Assembly (NCBI GenBank): GCA_016801845.1
Contig: CM028907.1
Coordinates: 20,197,098-20,261,097 of the forward strand
Reading direction: 5' to 3'
From: Polydactylus sextarius
Lineage: Eukaryota > Chordata > Actinopteri > Polynemidae
Length of the DNA: 64,000 nucleotides
Shown: in pieces, positions 14,045 through 27,123 of the stretch
Layout: each line of letters opens with the position of its first letter
Position numbering within the stretch: position 1 is the stretch's first letter
Notes under the pieces: model-generated
Database searches by the model: none
Seen by the model: the letters and a program-made list of their open reading frames with translations, nothing else
Told to the model about the DNA's origin: nothing
Position numbers and translations under genes: made by a program

Positions 14045-14069
14045 GCACACGCACACACACACACACACA
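14045..14069. repeat. (CA)n microsatellite, short
   Basis: About 12 CA units preceded by GCGCACACG. Overlapping Cys/Val or Thr/His frames are artefacts. Confidence 0.9.
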
Positions 14070-17000
14070 GGTCTCTGACACATCCCTAAGGCCGATCAGT
14101 CCATTGTACAGGCTTTGCAGTGAGCCATAGCTTTTACATATATTAAAATGAGCCTTGGGTACAGAGCTACCCCCTGAAGACCTGCTACTCTCAGTCATGC
14201 ACACACACAGACGCACTGAGGATACACAGTATATACACACAGGCTGGGAAGCCACAGTGTTCTGTGTTTGTGAAGACAGGGATGTAGAGAAGGCAGCAGA
14301 GCATATCTGAGGCACCATTGGTCTCTTCTTTTTTTACTGAAACTTTTTTTTTTTTACTTCAAGGGATTCTTCAACTTTATTCTCCTCTGCGAGCCCGAAT
14401 GAAAGAATTTGGACTGCCACTGGGACCCAGACACATAGAACATCATGACTTTTTACTGTGTAGCTGGACTAAAAGACTTTACTGGATGCGAACTAAAAGT
14501 GTGAACCAATATAACAATGGGAAACATACAGCATATAACTATGTCCAAAACTAAACAAATAAATATAAATATAAATAAATACATACTGCAATGAACTGAT
14601 TGGTGGTGAGAGGTGCACTGGAGTGGCAGAACATAGAGGAGATGTAGAAGTTTGTTTGACTGACAAGAAGAGACAATGTCACAACACTGACATTGTCAGT
14701 GTCAATATTGACATCTTTTCTGTGAAAGCAGCTACTGCTAGTGGAGCAACAGTTGTTCAAACAAAGAGAGGGTGTCCTGATAGAGAGACAGAGAGACTGA
14801 CTGACACACTGTACTATTCAATACAGTAAATGTGATGACCAGTATAAAGGATGCCATGATAAATATGACATTACATGGAAGCAAACTATAATAATATTCA
14901 AAAACTGATGGCATGGAAATCAAGGGCAAAGCAGATGCATCTAACCCTAAACTTTACATTGTAAAGTATACAGAGTGAGCAGATGTAAGAGCCAAAGAAG
15001 TCACAGAGCTGGTACACACAGACATAACAAGACCGATAGATCGTCTCTGGACCCCTGGAGTCCAGAGATGGGTGTGGGGATGCATTATCATTAAGTGTTG
15101 ATTTTCAAAATACTGTGTTTTGTGTATGAGTGTGACAGTGCAAGCAACAGAGAATGTTTTTGCTGATACGGCCCCAATTTGCAAGATTAAACGCAAAAGG
15201 TTTGATGATGTCGCTGAGTTCATGGAAAATGGTTACCGGATGCTACTCAGTAGGAACGGGATTAGATGTGACACCTCATGGCACTGCTGAGTGAAACTGA
15301 TGTGCTTTATTTGATATGACAAAGTGTGTGATAATGGAAAGTAAGCAGGAATTACAGAGCTATACACCGCAAACAGCAGCTGTAGTGAGGAACAGATGTT
15401 TTAATAATAGCGCAAAATAGACACCTCACACAGAGACGGTTTAACCTTTAAAGGATGCAGAAGTTTAGCTCTTTGTGTTCCTGTGTGTTATGAAAACACA
15501 CTAAGGACCAGGTGCCAGTATCTATGCCTCAGATGAACACACACATAGAGACTCGAGCATGAGCACTATCCTCCTATCCTCTTGTCCTCCTATAGAGAAT
15601 AGGAAACCAGGTTATCTAAATTAACATGTAGGGTGATGAGAGTGATGATCCAGTGATAACTAATGTAGATTATTGTTGCTGTATTGTATCTGATGCACCC
15701 TGAACATCCAGGGAAGCTGAACCTTATCTGAGATCTACTGTGAACTCTGTCTTTGTTTGAAGTCAAACTTAAGATTTCCTTTGTGTGTGTGTGTAATTTA
15801 ATTTCTTTAATGCTCTGTACTCTAAAGGACATTCAACTTACTTGCGTATAAAATATGCTATATTAATAAACTTTTGTTACCAAGAGATAATTCCTTTTAA
15901 ATTAATTTCCCAAGATGAAGAGTTTTCTAGGAGAAAGCACTTACCAGAAAAAAAAAAGATGTCTCCAGCGATGATGGTTTGAATTCAGCTGCTTCACGTG
16001 GAGACCTGAAAGTAGAACGAGAGACACAATGTAGTCTATTGATTCACTGAATGAATATTGAAGAACATGAAATGTACTTGACTTGAATTAAATGTGTAAT
16101 GAAGACAGTGTTTGGAAATGGAGAGAAATTTTCAACAATGCATGTCATCACTGGTTGTGTGTCTTGTCAAGCGTGAAAACTGAAGGATGAAAAACGTAGG
16201 CAAGACGAGCCACTAAAAGACATTATTTTACAATCACTTATCAAGTCATCAGATACAGAAAATGAAATGCATAGTAAGGCTAAGGAAATACAAGACCAAT
16301 AAAGTGGATAAGATCTGTTCTAAGTGTTAGAAGACAAGAAAAAATAAACATGTTACTATGTATTCACATAGTAATGTAGAAAGTGTCTTTACTGCTATTG
16401 CTTTAATACCTAGTGACCATTTAAGTGATTCATATTATAAATTCAGTGTAGTGTAGTGTGCATCCCTAATTTCAACAGAGTCACAGCAACGTCACCACTG
16501 TTTTGTGGCACGTAGTATGTTTTTTTTTTTTTTTTTTATTACCTTCCCATTCAATAACTGTTTCAAATTGATATTGCTCTATCATCTATTGGTGTTTAGA
16601 TAACATCAACAAAATTAACTCTTCATCTCATTAAAAGTCTAAACAATGGATGTGCATGTCGCTCCAGTGACAATGTGATGGTGACGTGTGGGTTTCAAAC
16701 TAGCAAAACAGTTTTTCCTCTTCTCATTTAGACAAGACCTACATAGATACAGGTGAAATGTGAGTTATTTTGTGGAAACAGTCTAATAGTACATTATACT
16801 TTAACAATTCAATATAGTTCAATTAAAGAGTTAAGACTGATTCTATTTGTATTTTAGGGAAATAAAGGCTCTGACCATTATTTGAGGATTTTATGGTACG
16901 GTAACTTTATTATAATAAAATAAATTATGGACTATGGAAATTTTTACTTATTGCACAGTCTGTATGTTTTGACAGCTTGAATTCTGCCTGTTTGTATAAA

Positions 17001-18690
17001 ACAGTTTTCTCTATTTGCTCTATGAGAGGGGCTGGAACAAGTCAGATCTATGGTGGCCCCGCCCACAACCAAACTATCCTATTCATCAGTGTTCTGGTGC
17101 CACACACCACAGTTCATGACAGGTTTACATACACAACTATACAACCCCCAACACCTCCACCCCCACCACATCCCCATCATACACGTCTGCATTTTTTAAA
17201 ATGACTGAGTGAAGATAAAATTCTACTGAGCACAGTGCTTATTCATAATTCACACTTTGAGGTCACACTTGCTACCCTGAGAGCACCCAACCCCCCTCAC
17301 CCAACCACTGCCACCACCCGCACCCAACTTGAACTTGTGAACTCTAGATTCCTTTTCCACAAAGTGAGGGCAATCAAAGTGCATCACAGTTGTTCTTAAG
17401 TGTCTCGGACTGGAAACTGTTAAGTATGAAGAGATATAGAGAGATAGAAATAGAGAGAGAGAGAGAGAAAAGTCTACCTGTGTTATGGAGTGATGGGGGT
17501 CAACATGTTGTCAGTGCCGAAAGCTGCTAATGGAACACAGAGTATCTGAGCATAGCACCTTGTTGCATAGCGCTTGTGAAACTGGGGCGAACTAAACAGA
17601 GTTGCAGACAGGCGTTGACAGGAGGCAGAGCAAAAGACCAAGAAACAAGCTTTTTATTTGGACTGACAGACCATCAGTAGCCCTATATGTAAGTACTTAA
17701 GTACATTTGTAATAATTAACGCTGGATGTAATGTGGAGATGAGCCTAATTTTCAATAAATTCAGTCAAATCATTTTCTCTCCCTCCAAATCTCATCATAC
17801 ATGTGTCTGCAGGTCTGTTGTGTATAGGACTATTTGTAGATGTGACATAATTATATATAAATAAACTATATTTATTACTTCAACTAGTTAGTCAGACCTA
17901 GTTCTGTCTACATAGGTACTAACTTCCTGTGCTAACAAATGTTCAGTAGTCAACCAGTTGGTGTGGTGTAAATACTGTTAAGGGTTTATGATTATAGTCT
18001 TGCAGTGAATTAATTATAAGTAATAATCATAGTGTATTGAATGCATATCTGGACCATTAAGCTGGCATGATAAAAACAACAATAAACATCAGTGGTGTAG
18101 CCTCACATTGTGGGCTCAGCAGTGACTGCACATAGCTGCAACTGCCTGGAAATATGTTGACTGTGTTATTTGTAGATGTAATTCAGCACCTAACTACATT
18201 TGTGTGATAACCGTCTCATTAGGGCATTAGAGGTATAGGTATAGTTGGTCACAGTCATCTTACTGACACTGATAATATGTAATGTAATAATATGTAAAGT
18301 TAATGTGTACAATACATCATTATACACCATCCACAGTCTGCTTTTCTTCACCTGCATCAAACAGAGTGTGTTTATCATTAAGGGCAACACATCTGGCAAT
18401 TAACTGAGCTGTCATCACACTGGCTTGTTGTAATCACATTTCCAAAGTGTGGAGTGGATTCAACACACAGGTGTTTTCCACTATGTAAATCTGGGATATG
18501 GAAAATACATTCGATAAGTTTTTCATGGAATGTAACGTCATTTAGCCGACCAAAGCCTATCTTTATCTTCCAGTTGCCACCTGGCTGCTTCAGCTGCTGA
18601 GCTTGTTGAAGTTGTCTGTCTGTCTGTTTTTTCACATTTGCCAAATCATGTTAAATACTAAAAATAAATCAATAAATAAAAAGAGCAGAG
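14070..18690. other. Unique non-coding sequence with small palindromes
   Basis: No gene recognised. Contains two abutting perfect palindromes at 14686-14713, a 9-bp-arm inverted repeat at 15044-15068, a poly(T) run at 16520-16537, a C-rich patch at about 17280-17330 and a short (GA)n at 17452-17468. No transposon ends identified. Confidence 0.5.
17452..17468. repeat. Short (GA)n
   Basis: About eight GA units inside a purine-rich stretch (ATAGAGAGATAGAAATAGAG upstream). Confidence 0.85.
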
Positions 18691-18995
18691 GGCAGCCCAT
18701 GCTGCATGCATACGTGGGCCAAATACGGCCTGATGTTGGCCACATTTTGGAAGGATGTATGGCCCAAATTAGGAGTGCAAAATTAAAACAAAAGGATTCC
18801 AAAACCAATGATGGAACTCCAAAACATAGCCATAACTGCCCCAAAAAGAGTCCAAAATCCCCACAGTCAAGCCAAAAGCCTTTACCTTGCTTTTTTTTTT
18901 TTTAATTAGTGTGGTAAACCATAACTATGACATAGTCAAACCAAAAGGCCTTCTCCCTGCTTCTTCTGTGCCAAAATGAATCCAAAATAACAAGC
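18690..18995. repeat. Diverged GGCC-rich interspersed repeat with 69-bp internal duplication
   Basis: The left half has repeated GGGCCAAATACGGCC / TTGGCCACA / ATGGCCCAA phrases, typical of a dispersed fish repeat that I recognise by style rather than by name. The right half contains a direct duplication: AGTCAAGCCAAAAGCC at 18865 and AGTCAAACCAAAAGGCC at 18934, each followed by a TTnnCCnTGCTT phrase. A poly(T) run lies between them at about 18891-18903. The 100-codon plus-strand frame here is Lys/Pro/Ser-rich and repeat-derived. Confidence 0.45.
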
Positions 18996-20468
18996 ATCTG
19001 TCAGACTACAGCCAGAATCGTTGCTCTCTGGGTAGTTCACTGGTTACTGCACTTGATTGTATAATATCTCCTGAACATACAAATACAAACATCCTAAGTA
19101 GGAAAAAATCTAAATTTATTTGCGTGATTCAATATCACTGTTTTTTTTTTTTTTTACTTACACAGAAGTGTTTACTGCTCAACATTATTTAACTATGGTT
19201 TTAGTAAAAGTTTTTTTTTTTTGATTTTTTAAACTTACTTTCAGGAAGTTGTATTCAAAATTTGGTAAACCAATTCTTTTTCTCATATCTACTATTTTAG
19301 TTTTATTCAGTCATAAATCTCTTTCAGACAGTTTTATGCTTGTCACCAATATGATTTTGTATTTTCATGTTAAATTGCTGACTCTTCATTGTCCACATAG
19401 TTAACATAAGTTAACATAAGCGATTACTCACACGGTAAAAAGTATCACTTGTATAACTCAAGACCAGAGGTCGGCTGATAGCAGCCAGTCAACAGCTGAC
19501 ATAGATCCTGTGTCTCGCCAAGACCACTTCACCAGAGTGGACGTCAACCAGTTTGCTTCAGTGAAGCAGTGTAATTACCACATGAGCTCTCACAGCTAAA
19601 TATTCTAAGTTGAAGCTGGGAACAAAGAAGCTGAGTGGTTAACTAGCTCAAAGATGGCTGTTCCTGGCATGGAAACAGTGTTAGCTCCTCATTTGTCAGT
19701 CCACACTCCTTTCCTGCTTTCCTGTCAGGGCTCGTTGACTGCAGTCTTGCTATGCTGGTATGTCATTTAATGTACAGCTGTTCAGAGTTTGTGTGAGAAC
19801 GACAGCTCTGCCATTTTGCACTCGCAGTGATCTCAACAATCCCAACGCTGCCCGTTTCATACAACACAGCTTCCTGTTAGAGCAGTCACCTGCTACAGCA
19901 TGCAGCCTTACTACAGCACACAGTTTATTCATTCCTGCACAGCTGTGAGAGGATGCATACAAGCACAAATCAAGCACAAATTGCAGATTGCAACATTAAT
20001 CAGAATTCTCCTAGCAACAAGGCAGTCTGCCACTGTGCTTGACTGAAATCCCATGATGGCAACCGCCTAGTTGTTTCTTTATTTAAACTACAGAGTAAGT
20101 GGAGACCAGCATTTGGCTCGAGGCTTATTTAGACGGTGTTACACACTGCAGCAACTTCAACAAATCTTTACTGTTAGACTTTCAGGAGCGAGCCATAGCG
20201 TGTCCTCAGAGCAGAACTAGACTGGCCCTGGGCTAAGATCAATGTCAAATCCTTTCAGATGATGTGAAACCTCAGTATAAGCTGAAGCAAGAGTCCTGGA
20301 CTGCTATCAGCCCTAGGCTAAAAAACAGGGGCAAAGAGGTTATAACTGCATTATGCCAGTGTAAACATCAGCTGATGTTTACCTGTAGACCAAAAAACAC
20401 CAGGAGTGGAATATCACCTGCTATAAACTATGGTAACAAATTAATCAATAGTGATGGACAAAATAAAA

Positions 20469-20470
<2 letters not shown>
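18996..20470. other. Unique non-coding sequence with an E-box/forkhead palindrome
   Basis: No gene recognised. 19480-20380 is less AT-rich than its flanks and lacks microsatellites, so part of it may be functional. It contains the perfect 22-bp palindrome at 20361-20382. Poly(T) runs at 19141-19155 and 19211-19221. Confidence 0.45.
20361..20382. promoter_or_regulatory. Perfect palindrome: forkhead site - E-box - forkhead site
   Basis: Each 11-nt arm begins with the forkhead consensus GTAAACA, so there is one site on each strand facing inward. The centre is the E-box CAGCTG. It is a true 22-bp perfect palindrome; the next flanking bases do not pair. Binding is inferred from the motifs only. 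Confidence 0.35.

Positions 20471-20474
<4 letters not shown>

Positions 20475-20500
<26 letters not shown>
20475..20500. repeat. Poly(A), 26 nt
   Basis: An uninterrupted A run after an AATAAAATAAATT lead-in. No retroposon body recognised upstream. Confidence 0.95.
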
Positions 20501-20637
20501 TCAGCCTGGTAATAGCTGATAGCTTGAGAAGCTCCAGCTTGAAAAGAACAGACAGTCACCATCAACCACTGCTGCTGTGAATACAGCAGAAAGTGTCCCC
20601 CTGCCCTGACCTGGGAGACACTGACAGCATGTTTGTA

Positions 20638-20643
<6 letters not shown>

Positions 20644-20708
<65 letters not shown>
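20644..20708. repeat. (GA)n microsatellite, about 32 units
   Basis: A nearly pure GA array. On the minus strand it reads as poly-Ser-Leu, giving two spurious open frames. Long GA/TC tracts are H-DNA-prone in principle. Confidence 0.97.
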
Positions 20709-20711
<3 letters not shown>

Positions 20712-21724
20712 GAACGTGTGTGAGTGTGACAGATAGAGTGACAGGACAGACAGGGACAGGGAAGCAGCAGCATCCCCAGTGATTGTGGTTTCTTGTCTGA
20801 TTACATATTCAGTCCTGACAGACGCTGAAGGCTGCATAAGGATTTACTGGACAGTTACAGACAGTAAGACACACATTACACTTTTAAAAAGAACTGTTCA
20901 GCCCCCTACCATGGACCCCACAAATTCAAAGTTCATTTATGAAATAATACAATATAATTGTGTACTAATAAGGTTGTGTCTGAAAACGAATATGACTTTT
21001 ATAAAAAAAAAAAATATTCACCAAGGTAAAAGATTTTTCGAATACGTCGTGAAATGGAAAAACAATGTTTTATAAAAACATTTTGAATTACTGCAAAGTT
21101 TTATTTTTTCAACGCACTTTTTTTTTTGTCCCCTTAAGAATAAACTTATTATTATATAATCACTGCACTCAGGTGACTGTATATAAGCAGTGTATATGAA
21201 TTCAAAATCATTTTTACTGTTTTCAAGAACAAAATATTCACATTTTTTTTTTTTTTTTAGACCAAGCTACCACTGATGTATCATGAGTACATGTGCATAT
21301 CTGTGCATAAAAATATTCCTTAATTTGAGATAATTAAGGAGATTAAAATGAACTGCCTAAGAAGTAATGATTATTCATGACTATACCAGCTAATGTAGCC
21401 TGCAACCTCCTACCATTTTAGGCTACATAATGTTTTTATAAATAACAATTTGAAATATGAAACAGCCATCCTTCTAATAATCACTTCCTGTCCTGATTAT
21501 AATTATATACTGTTCCTGAACATCAATCTCACTAATCTAGCAGCAGTGGCTGCTGCTCCTCTTTGTGTGTATCACTTCTCATTGTTCAAAAGGCCAATTT
21601 CCCAACATAAAGTTACAACTATGTTCTTTACAGAAATGGATTATTACAATTGTAATATTGCCAAAACAACAATAGGGAAAATCTAAGTAATAAAGAAATG
21701 ACATGAAAGTGTCAAAAAGTCCAG

Positions 21725-21727
<3 letters not shown>

Positions 21728-21761
<34 letters not shown>
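21728..21761. repeat. (TA)n microsatellite, about 17 units
   Basis: A pure TA array, self-complementary and prone to cruciform extrusion and to replication slippage. Confidence 0.95.
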
Positions 21762-21764
<3 letters not shown>

Positions 21765-23442
21765 CTTGGCTTCTCTAATAAAGGCCAAGGTTGGTGACCT
21801 TGTGTTTTTCTGTTCTTAAAATTTAATCTTTAAAAGCACAATAATATTGTTAGAGTTTTTCTTTCTTTCTTTTTTTTTTTTTTAAGTAAATACATTAACT
21901 TTCTAAAGCGATTGAGCCACGTAGTTTTAAACTTTAAACAGTTTGTCATAGGAGAGAAAATGGTGCATTTCTTGGGCGACTATTTTCAGCTGTGTATTAA
22001 TACACATTTGGCCACGTTGTCACATGTTGCCACTTCAGGCAGCTTCAGAGCCTCTATATCTCTGTCATAACATTTTATATTTGCCTCCTATTTCATTTGA
22101 CATTTTTATTACGTATATAAAATTAGATATTTACTTCACACATATGTGGCACAAAAACAAGCCTGTAGATTGACTGTAAAACACATATATATCTGGATCA
22201 GATTTTACTGTCAAAAAAGGAGTCAGTTCTGTGATTTGAAGTTTGAATTAAGTGGAAAAAAGAAGCTGTTTGTCTTTGTCGGATTTGTCTTTACTAAACA
22301 GTTAAAAGTACAGTTGAAATCTAAGCTTGTTCATCTGGTACAGCATGTGTAGAAGGTTAATGGGAGGAATTAACACTAGTCCCTTCAGTCAATAGGCTAC
22401 GTGAGCAGTCTGTTCTCAGACGAGCACTGTGAGGTCAGTCTGATCCCTCTCATGTTCTTTGTACCGAGCGTGAGCTCTTCCCCTCCGGCTGACATTATTA
22501 TAGAGTACCCCAATGTAAACTCATTTGTGTCTACCTCAATCAAAACAGAGTAAACAGTTGTTGTGTGATGCTGCAGGGGCTGTGCAATAGTATCATGGTG
22601 TTCTTATCACTGGCACTTTAATATGTGCAATATGTGTAATTTGTGATGGTGATTTGCCACAGTATGCCACAGCGTTGCTTTGTTTATAGGCTGGTAGTCA
22701 TTTCAACTCTGTTCGTTGACTGTATTTTCTTCTTCTTTCTTATTTGTTCCTACAGAGACATTTACATTGTCATATATTGCATTGTGTGTGATACTGTATA
22801 GTGTATGGTTACGTAGGATCATGTTGAATGGTGTAGTGTCATATAATATCTATCTATTATAAAGCGTGGTGATATGTTGAGTTGTGTTTTACTGTCTGAT
22901 TTCTTGTTATATGGTGTGGTGTAATATAACTGCATGTTTATGATTGAACCTTAACTTGTTTTAACCCAAACCAATGTTTTCCTAAAATGTATCAGACTTT
23001 GACCGATTCTACTTAACCTTGTGGTGACTATTACAACATCATGACTAAAGTCCAGTTCAACGGTCAGCGTAGCGAGGCTATTTCAAGTATAGAAACAAAT
23101 AAGGGTACATGGTTGTCCAGGTTGGAGGACTTGTTGATTTAAAGATCTATAGAAATAGTTAGCAAAAGTGCAATGAGTCATACATGTAATAGGAACAGCA
23201 TCTGGTCTCTGTCTCCCCTCTTTCCATCCCTCCATCACTGTAGCCATCCTAAAATCCATCCATACCTCTAAATAAAGAGGTTAACATGACCGGGCCTGAC
23301 GTCTAAATGTGATTACAGAAGTGATTTTTTAGCCCATCCAACCACTAATGTGACAGGCAGCCATTTTCCGCTAGAGTTGCACACCCGCCCACCCACACAC
23401 ACACAAATGCTGTCACACAGACATGCATACCACATCCTGCAA

Positions 23443-23443
23443 T

Positions 23444-23470
<27 letters not shown>
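23443..23470. repeat. (AC)n microsatellite
   Basis: About 14 AC units; a shorter CA patch precedes it at 23394-23405. The surrounding Thr/His and Val/Cys frames are artefacts. Confidence 0.93.
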
Positions 23471-23474
<4 letters not shown>

Positions 23475-25713
23475 TACACAGACAAAACTCCCCAGACACT
23501 CATAAAATTAGATGGACAGAGATGAGAGGAGGGATGGGTAAAAGGTGGTGGTGGTGGAGGGAGGAGAGGGTGGGTGAGGGACAACTGGGGAGGGAGGAAT
23601 TTAATTGTTATTGCTTCCTCTAGGCCTGTGCAAGTGGGGAGGGAGGGGCACGGGTGGCAAGAGACAAAAGAGAGAGCACGGGAGATAAGAGAAATAATAT
23701 GTAGAGACGAACATTAAAAAGAGGACAGACAAAGACAAAGGGAGACACACACACCCAGCGTCTGCACAACATGTATTTTACAGTAAGTCAGTCGGGACAC
23801 ATTGTTTGAGTAAGTGTCTTCACCTTCCACAACCTCACTCACCAAGTTACTCCACTCGACACAAAGTGAATTATTCTCTGTATTATTATGTTATTAGGAG
23901 ATGTAATGCCTGTACTAAATTGTACTAAATATTTCAGCTTTATTCAGTACTTTTTTTCCTGCTGTATTTAATGATCAGTTCATTCAATCCATAGGACATT
24001 AAATAGGAAGTCAAAAAATAATGTCACTAGTGTAAAACAACTTCTTTTCTTTCTGATAAATTATCATCTTTCATTTCCACTTCAGTGTGTCTATTTATTG
24101 TATTAATTATTACACATTAAACATTTAATTTACCTCCACTTCCGCCAGATATATTCAAGACTTTAATTTGGCCTCTACCTGGAAATATTTTCAAAAATAG
24201 GCTAAAACTAACTTAGTGTTAAGTTTTTCTTAAAACTAAATCAACCTTCAATTGCTTCCTGAGAGCATCGAAAAGTGTTTGAAATTAGATGAAGGGAATA
24301 TGTTTCTCAAAGAAGGAAAATGACGAATGTAAAAACTCTTAAATTGTGCCTTTGTATTGGTTTCTACCGTGTGTTTGCTATTTACTCATCACAGATACAA
24401 AATGCAATTACAGAGAGAATATATTGCAATTCCGAATTGTTAACTCAGGTTATAAAGATTATATTAAAATGATAGTAATAGTCATTTTATTTGTTTGTTT
24501 GTTTTCTTTCATTTTCTGCTTTCTTATCTTCAACTTTCTGTTTCTATAGATACATTTTGCAGTTAAATAAATTACAATCAGTTAAATTCCATGAACATAT
24601 ACTTATTTACAGATTAAACTAATGAAATAGAGAAAATAGTGTATTTGCTTCAATATAATTCATTTACCTGTAATATAAAAATAAACATATAAAATACAGC
24701 ACTCAGAAACGGACCTTCTAACTTCCTTTAGTGGATTCATCAGTTTTGGTTACTGTAGATTTCCATTTAAATATTTATGTAATTTAGAGACAGATCTGAT
24801 ATTCTAATATTTTAATTACAGAATCTCACATTCTGTAAATGTGTAGAAAAGACAGGAATGAAAATGTTATATTTGTTTGTTTAATTTTTGAGGATATAAT
24901 TAGGAAAATATAGGACCCACAAAATAGGCTTGTGAGTTTGTATCATTTTTACATTTGACAGTTGTCTTATTTGAGTGAAATATTTTATGTATTTGAAAAT
25001 GATTGAAATATTTGCTTCTATGGTTGTTTAAAAAAAAAAAAAAAACAGTTTGGGAAAAAAGTTTTTTAAAAAATGAGCATTTTGTTAATATAAGATCACG
25101 AGTGGGCAGATTTCTGTGCTTTGGACCAAACCTTAAAACTCTTTTGGATCTTATGTTTCTATACAACTAAACTATAATAACAAGAATTTACAGACCAAAG
25201 ACATGTCGTTAATTCACATTTCTGGTAAGTCACAGCATTTAGAGGAGGAGTTGATGATGATGCAGATGACGGAAACACTCTGGTCTGGTTTTACAACCCA
25301 GACAGCTGAGAGTGTTTCATACCCGACCACAGACAGGGCTGAGGATGTGAACTGGTCTCTGATGTGACTGTTGTGTGACTTTGTTCACTTACAATCATCC
25401 ACCTCTTCAACTGTTAATAAATTTGTCAAATGATGAGGAGACGGGTCTGGTTCATACACATCACGATGCCAGCAGAGATAAAAAAACACAGTGTGGATAC
25501 ACAAAGTGGTGAAATCTGCTGTGAGAGGAAAGAAGAAGAGAAATACTGAGGGAGCTCAAAGCGCAATCTTTATCTTGTTGTCTCTGTTGCTGTCTAGCTC
25601 GCTCTCCCTCTCTCTCCCCCTGCTAGACAAATGTGACACTCGGGACTCCCCCTCTTTCCACTCTCTCTTGATGGATAGCACACGCACACTCTCTCTCACT
25701 GATGTATTGCCAG

Positions 25714-25747
25714 AGGGTGGGGGTGTGTGTGTGGGGGGGGTTGGGGG
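25714..25747 (+). other. G-rich tract with quadruplex potential
   Basis: Five or more G-runs of at least three in about 34 nt: GGG, GGGGG, then GGGGGGGG and GGGGG separated by TT. A TGTGTGTGT spacer lies between the second and third runs. One loop is longer than the usual seven-nucleotide limit, so this is an extended-loop G-quadruplex candidate. A further GGGGGGTTGGGGG lies at 25871-25883. Confidence 0.5.
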
Positions 25748-25892
25748 CTAACGATTACGGGAATTGTCATTCGCCGATCATTCGTCTGCATTTGTAAGCC
25801 ATCAATGTCAAGAACTCACACGCACACAGACACACACACACGCAGCCACACACGCACACAGATGCTCTGAGGGGGGTTGGGGGTCATAAGTG

Positions 25893-25894
<2 letters not shown>

Positions 25895-25931
<37 letters not shown>
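25895..25931. repeat. (TG)n microsatellite
   Basis: About 18 TG units. An interrupted CA region at about 25815-25860 lies just upstream in the opposite sense, so the two could pair. Confidence 0.95.
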
Positions 25932-25933
<2 letters not shown>

Positions 25934-26089
25934 CTGGCATTTTCCGTCATCTAATCTCCAAAACTCACATTAAGAACATTAGAGACAGATCATGTATCAC
26001 TGGTCCGTGTGTGTGTGTGTTGTTTGTGCAGGGACACTTCCACTGTCTCTTGACGTTGATGGGTTTTAAATGCAGATAGATCATTATTA

Positions 26090-26172
26090 TACAGACAAGA
26101 GAGAGAGAGAGAGAAAAGTCAGAAAGAAAGGAAGAAAAGAGAAAGAGAGATAGAGAGAGAAAGAAAGGAAAG
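26090..26172. repeat. GA-rich polypurine tract
   Basis: An (AGAG)n/(GAAA)n mixture on the plus strand, imperfect throughout. Overlapping minus-strand Ser/Leu/Phe frames are compositional. Confidence 0.9.
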
Positions 26173-27060
26173 TGATGTATTTTAGTGATCAAAATAATTT
26201 GTGACCTTTAACATCTCTCAGAATGATCGTTTATGCAGCTGATCATCAGCTGATTTCCCTGCACACTAATCATACACAGATCAATCTAAAAGTGCAAACT
26301 GATGCAGACTCCTTAACTTCACTGATGCATTTAACATTTCTGGCAAACATGTGCAAACTACAATTTTTTTTTTTTTTTAATTATTAAGAAATTATTAAGT
26401 TTACACACTTTTTATTTGCAAACAGCAATATCATCTTCCATTGACATGATTAGGAAATGTTAATGATTTGCAAAGTCACTGTATGTTATTTGTTTATTTC
26501 CTACAATTTTCTTGGTCGTTCACAAAACATTGTGGCCAGTGATCTCGGTTTAAACTGCAATGTTTCCCTGACTTTGACTAATCAAAGTCTCTCTTGATGC
26601 AAAGCTGCTGCTCACACAATGTGCATCGCACACTGTGCATATATGGTCCCAAGTGACGGAGGGAACACCAACAGCCTAATGAGCAACACCCCCCACCACC
26701 TTCTCTCATGCCCCATCCCGATTTGTTGGCAAAAGGAGTTGGAAGTGGACAAAGGACACAAAATAATTGTGCATCTGCCTGTCTGAAACTAGTAACATAA
26801 AAACACACACACACATGCAAATCCAGAAATCAGTTGTCTGTCCTGTCCTGGCACAAAGAAATTAAATGAAATTGTCTATAACACAATTTGTAGGAGATGA
26901 TTGTCATAATCAATACATAGACAACTAAAATAGTGACAGTGATATCTTCAAGAAATGCAGCATCAATTCTACTTATTTTACAAACCTCTTCTAAAACATA
27001 ATTTCTAAAAAAAAAAAAAAATCCATATATTTCTTGGGGTGCAGTGATCAGGAATTTTTA
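26173..27060. other. Unique non-coding sequence
   Basis: Nothing recognised apart from a poly(T) run at about 26362-26378 and a poly(A) run at about 27007-27021. Confidence 0.55.
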
Positions 27061-27075
27061 TATATATACGTAAAT

Positions 27076-27110
<35 letters not shown>

Positions 27111-27123
27111 TATATATATATAT
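27061..27123. repeat. Compound (TA)n-(CA)n-(TA)n
   Basis: A CA array of about 27 nt is flanked on both sides by TA repeats. This is a common slippage-derived compound microsatellite. Confidence 0.95.

Larger units (their letters stand above)
20709..25890. other. Non-coding sequence between microsatellites
   Basis: No gene recognised. Contains the (TA)n at 21.7 kb, a nearby hairpin (arms AACCTTGGC at 21762-21770 and GCCAAGGTT at 21784-21792), poly(T) runs at about 21242-21259 and 21869-21884, and CA arrays at 23.4 kb. A G-rich segment lies at 23550-23650 and another at 25.7 kb. The 24.0-25.2 kb part is strongly AT-rich. Confidence 0.5.

Noticed and set aside
19021..19075. tRNA-like fragment (GGGTAGTTCACTGGTTACTG)
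   Set aside because: Faint A-box resemblance but no B-box and no cloverleaf.
20360..20383. miR-30-like TGTAAACATC
   Set aside because: Only the first ten bases match the miR-30 start, and the palindrome leaves no loop for a precursor.
20501..20837. Two minus-strand Ser-Leu repeat open frames
   Set aside because: Translations of the (GA)n array; no splice sites or domain.
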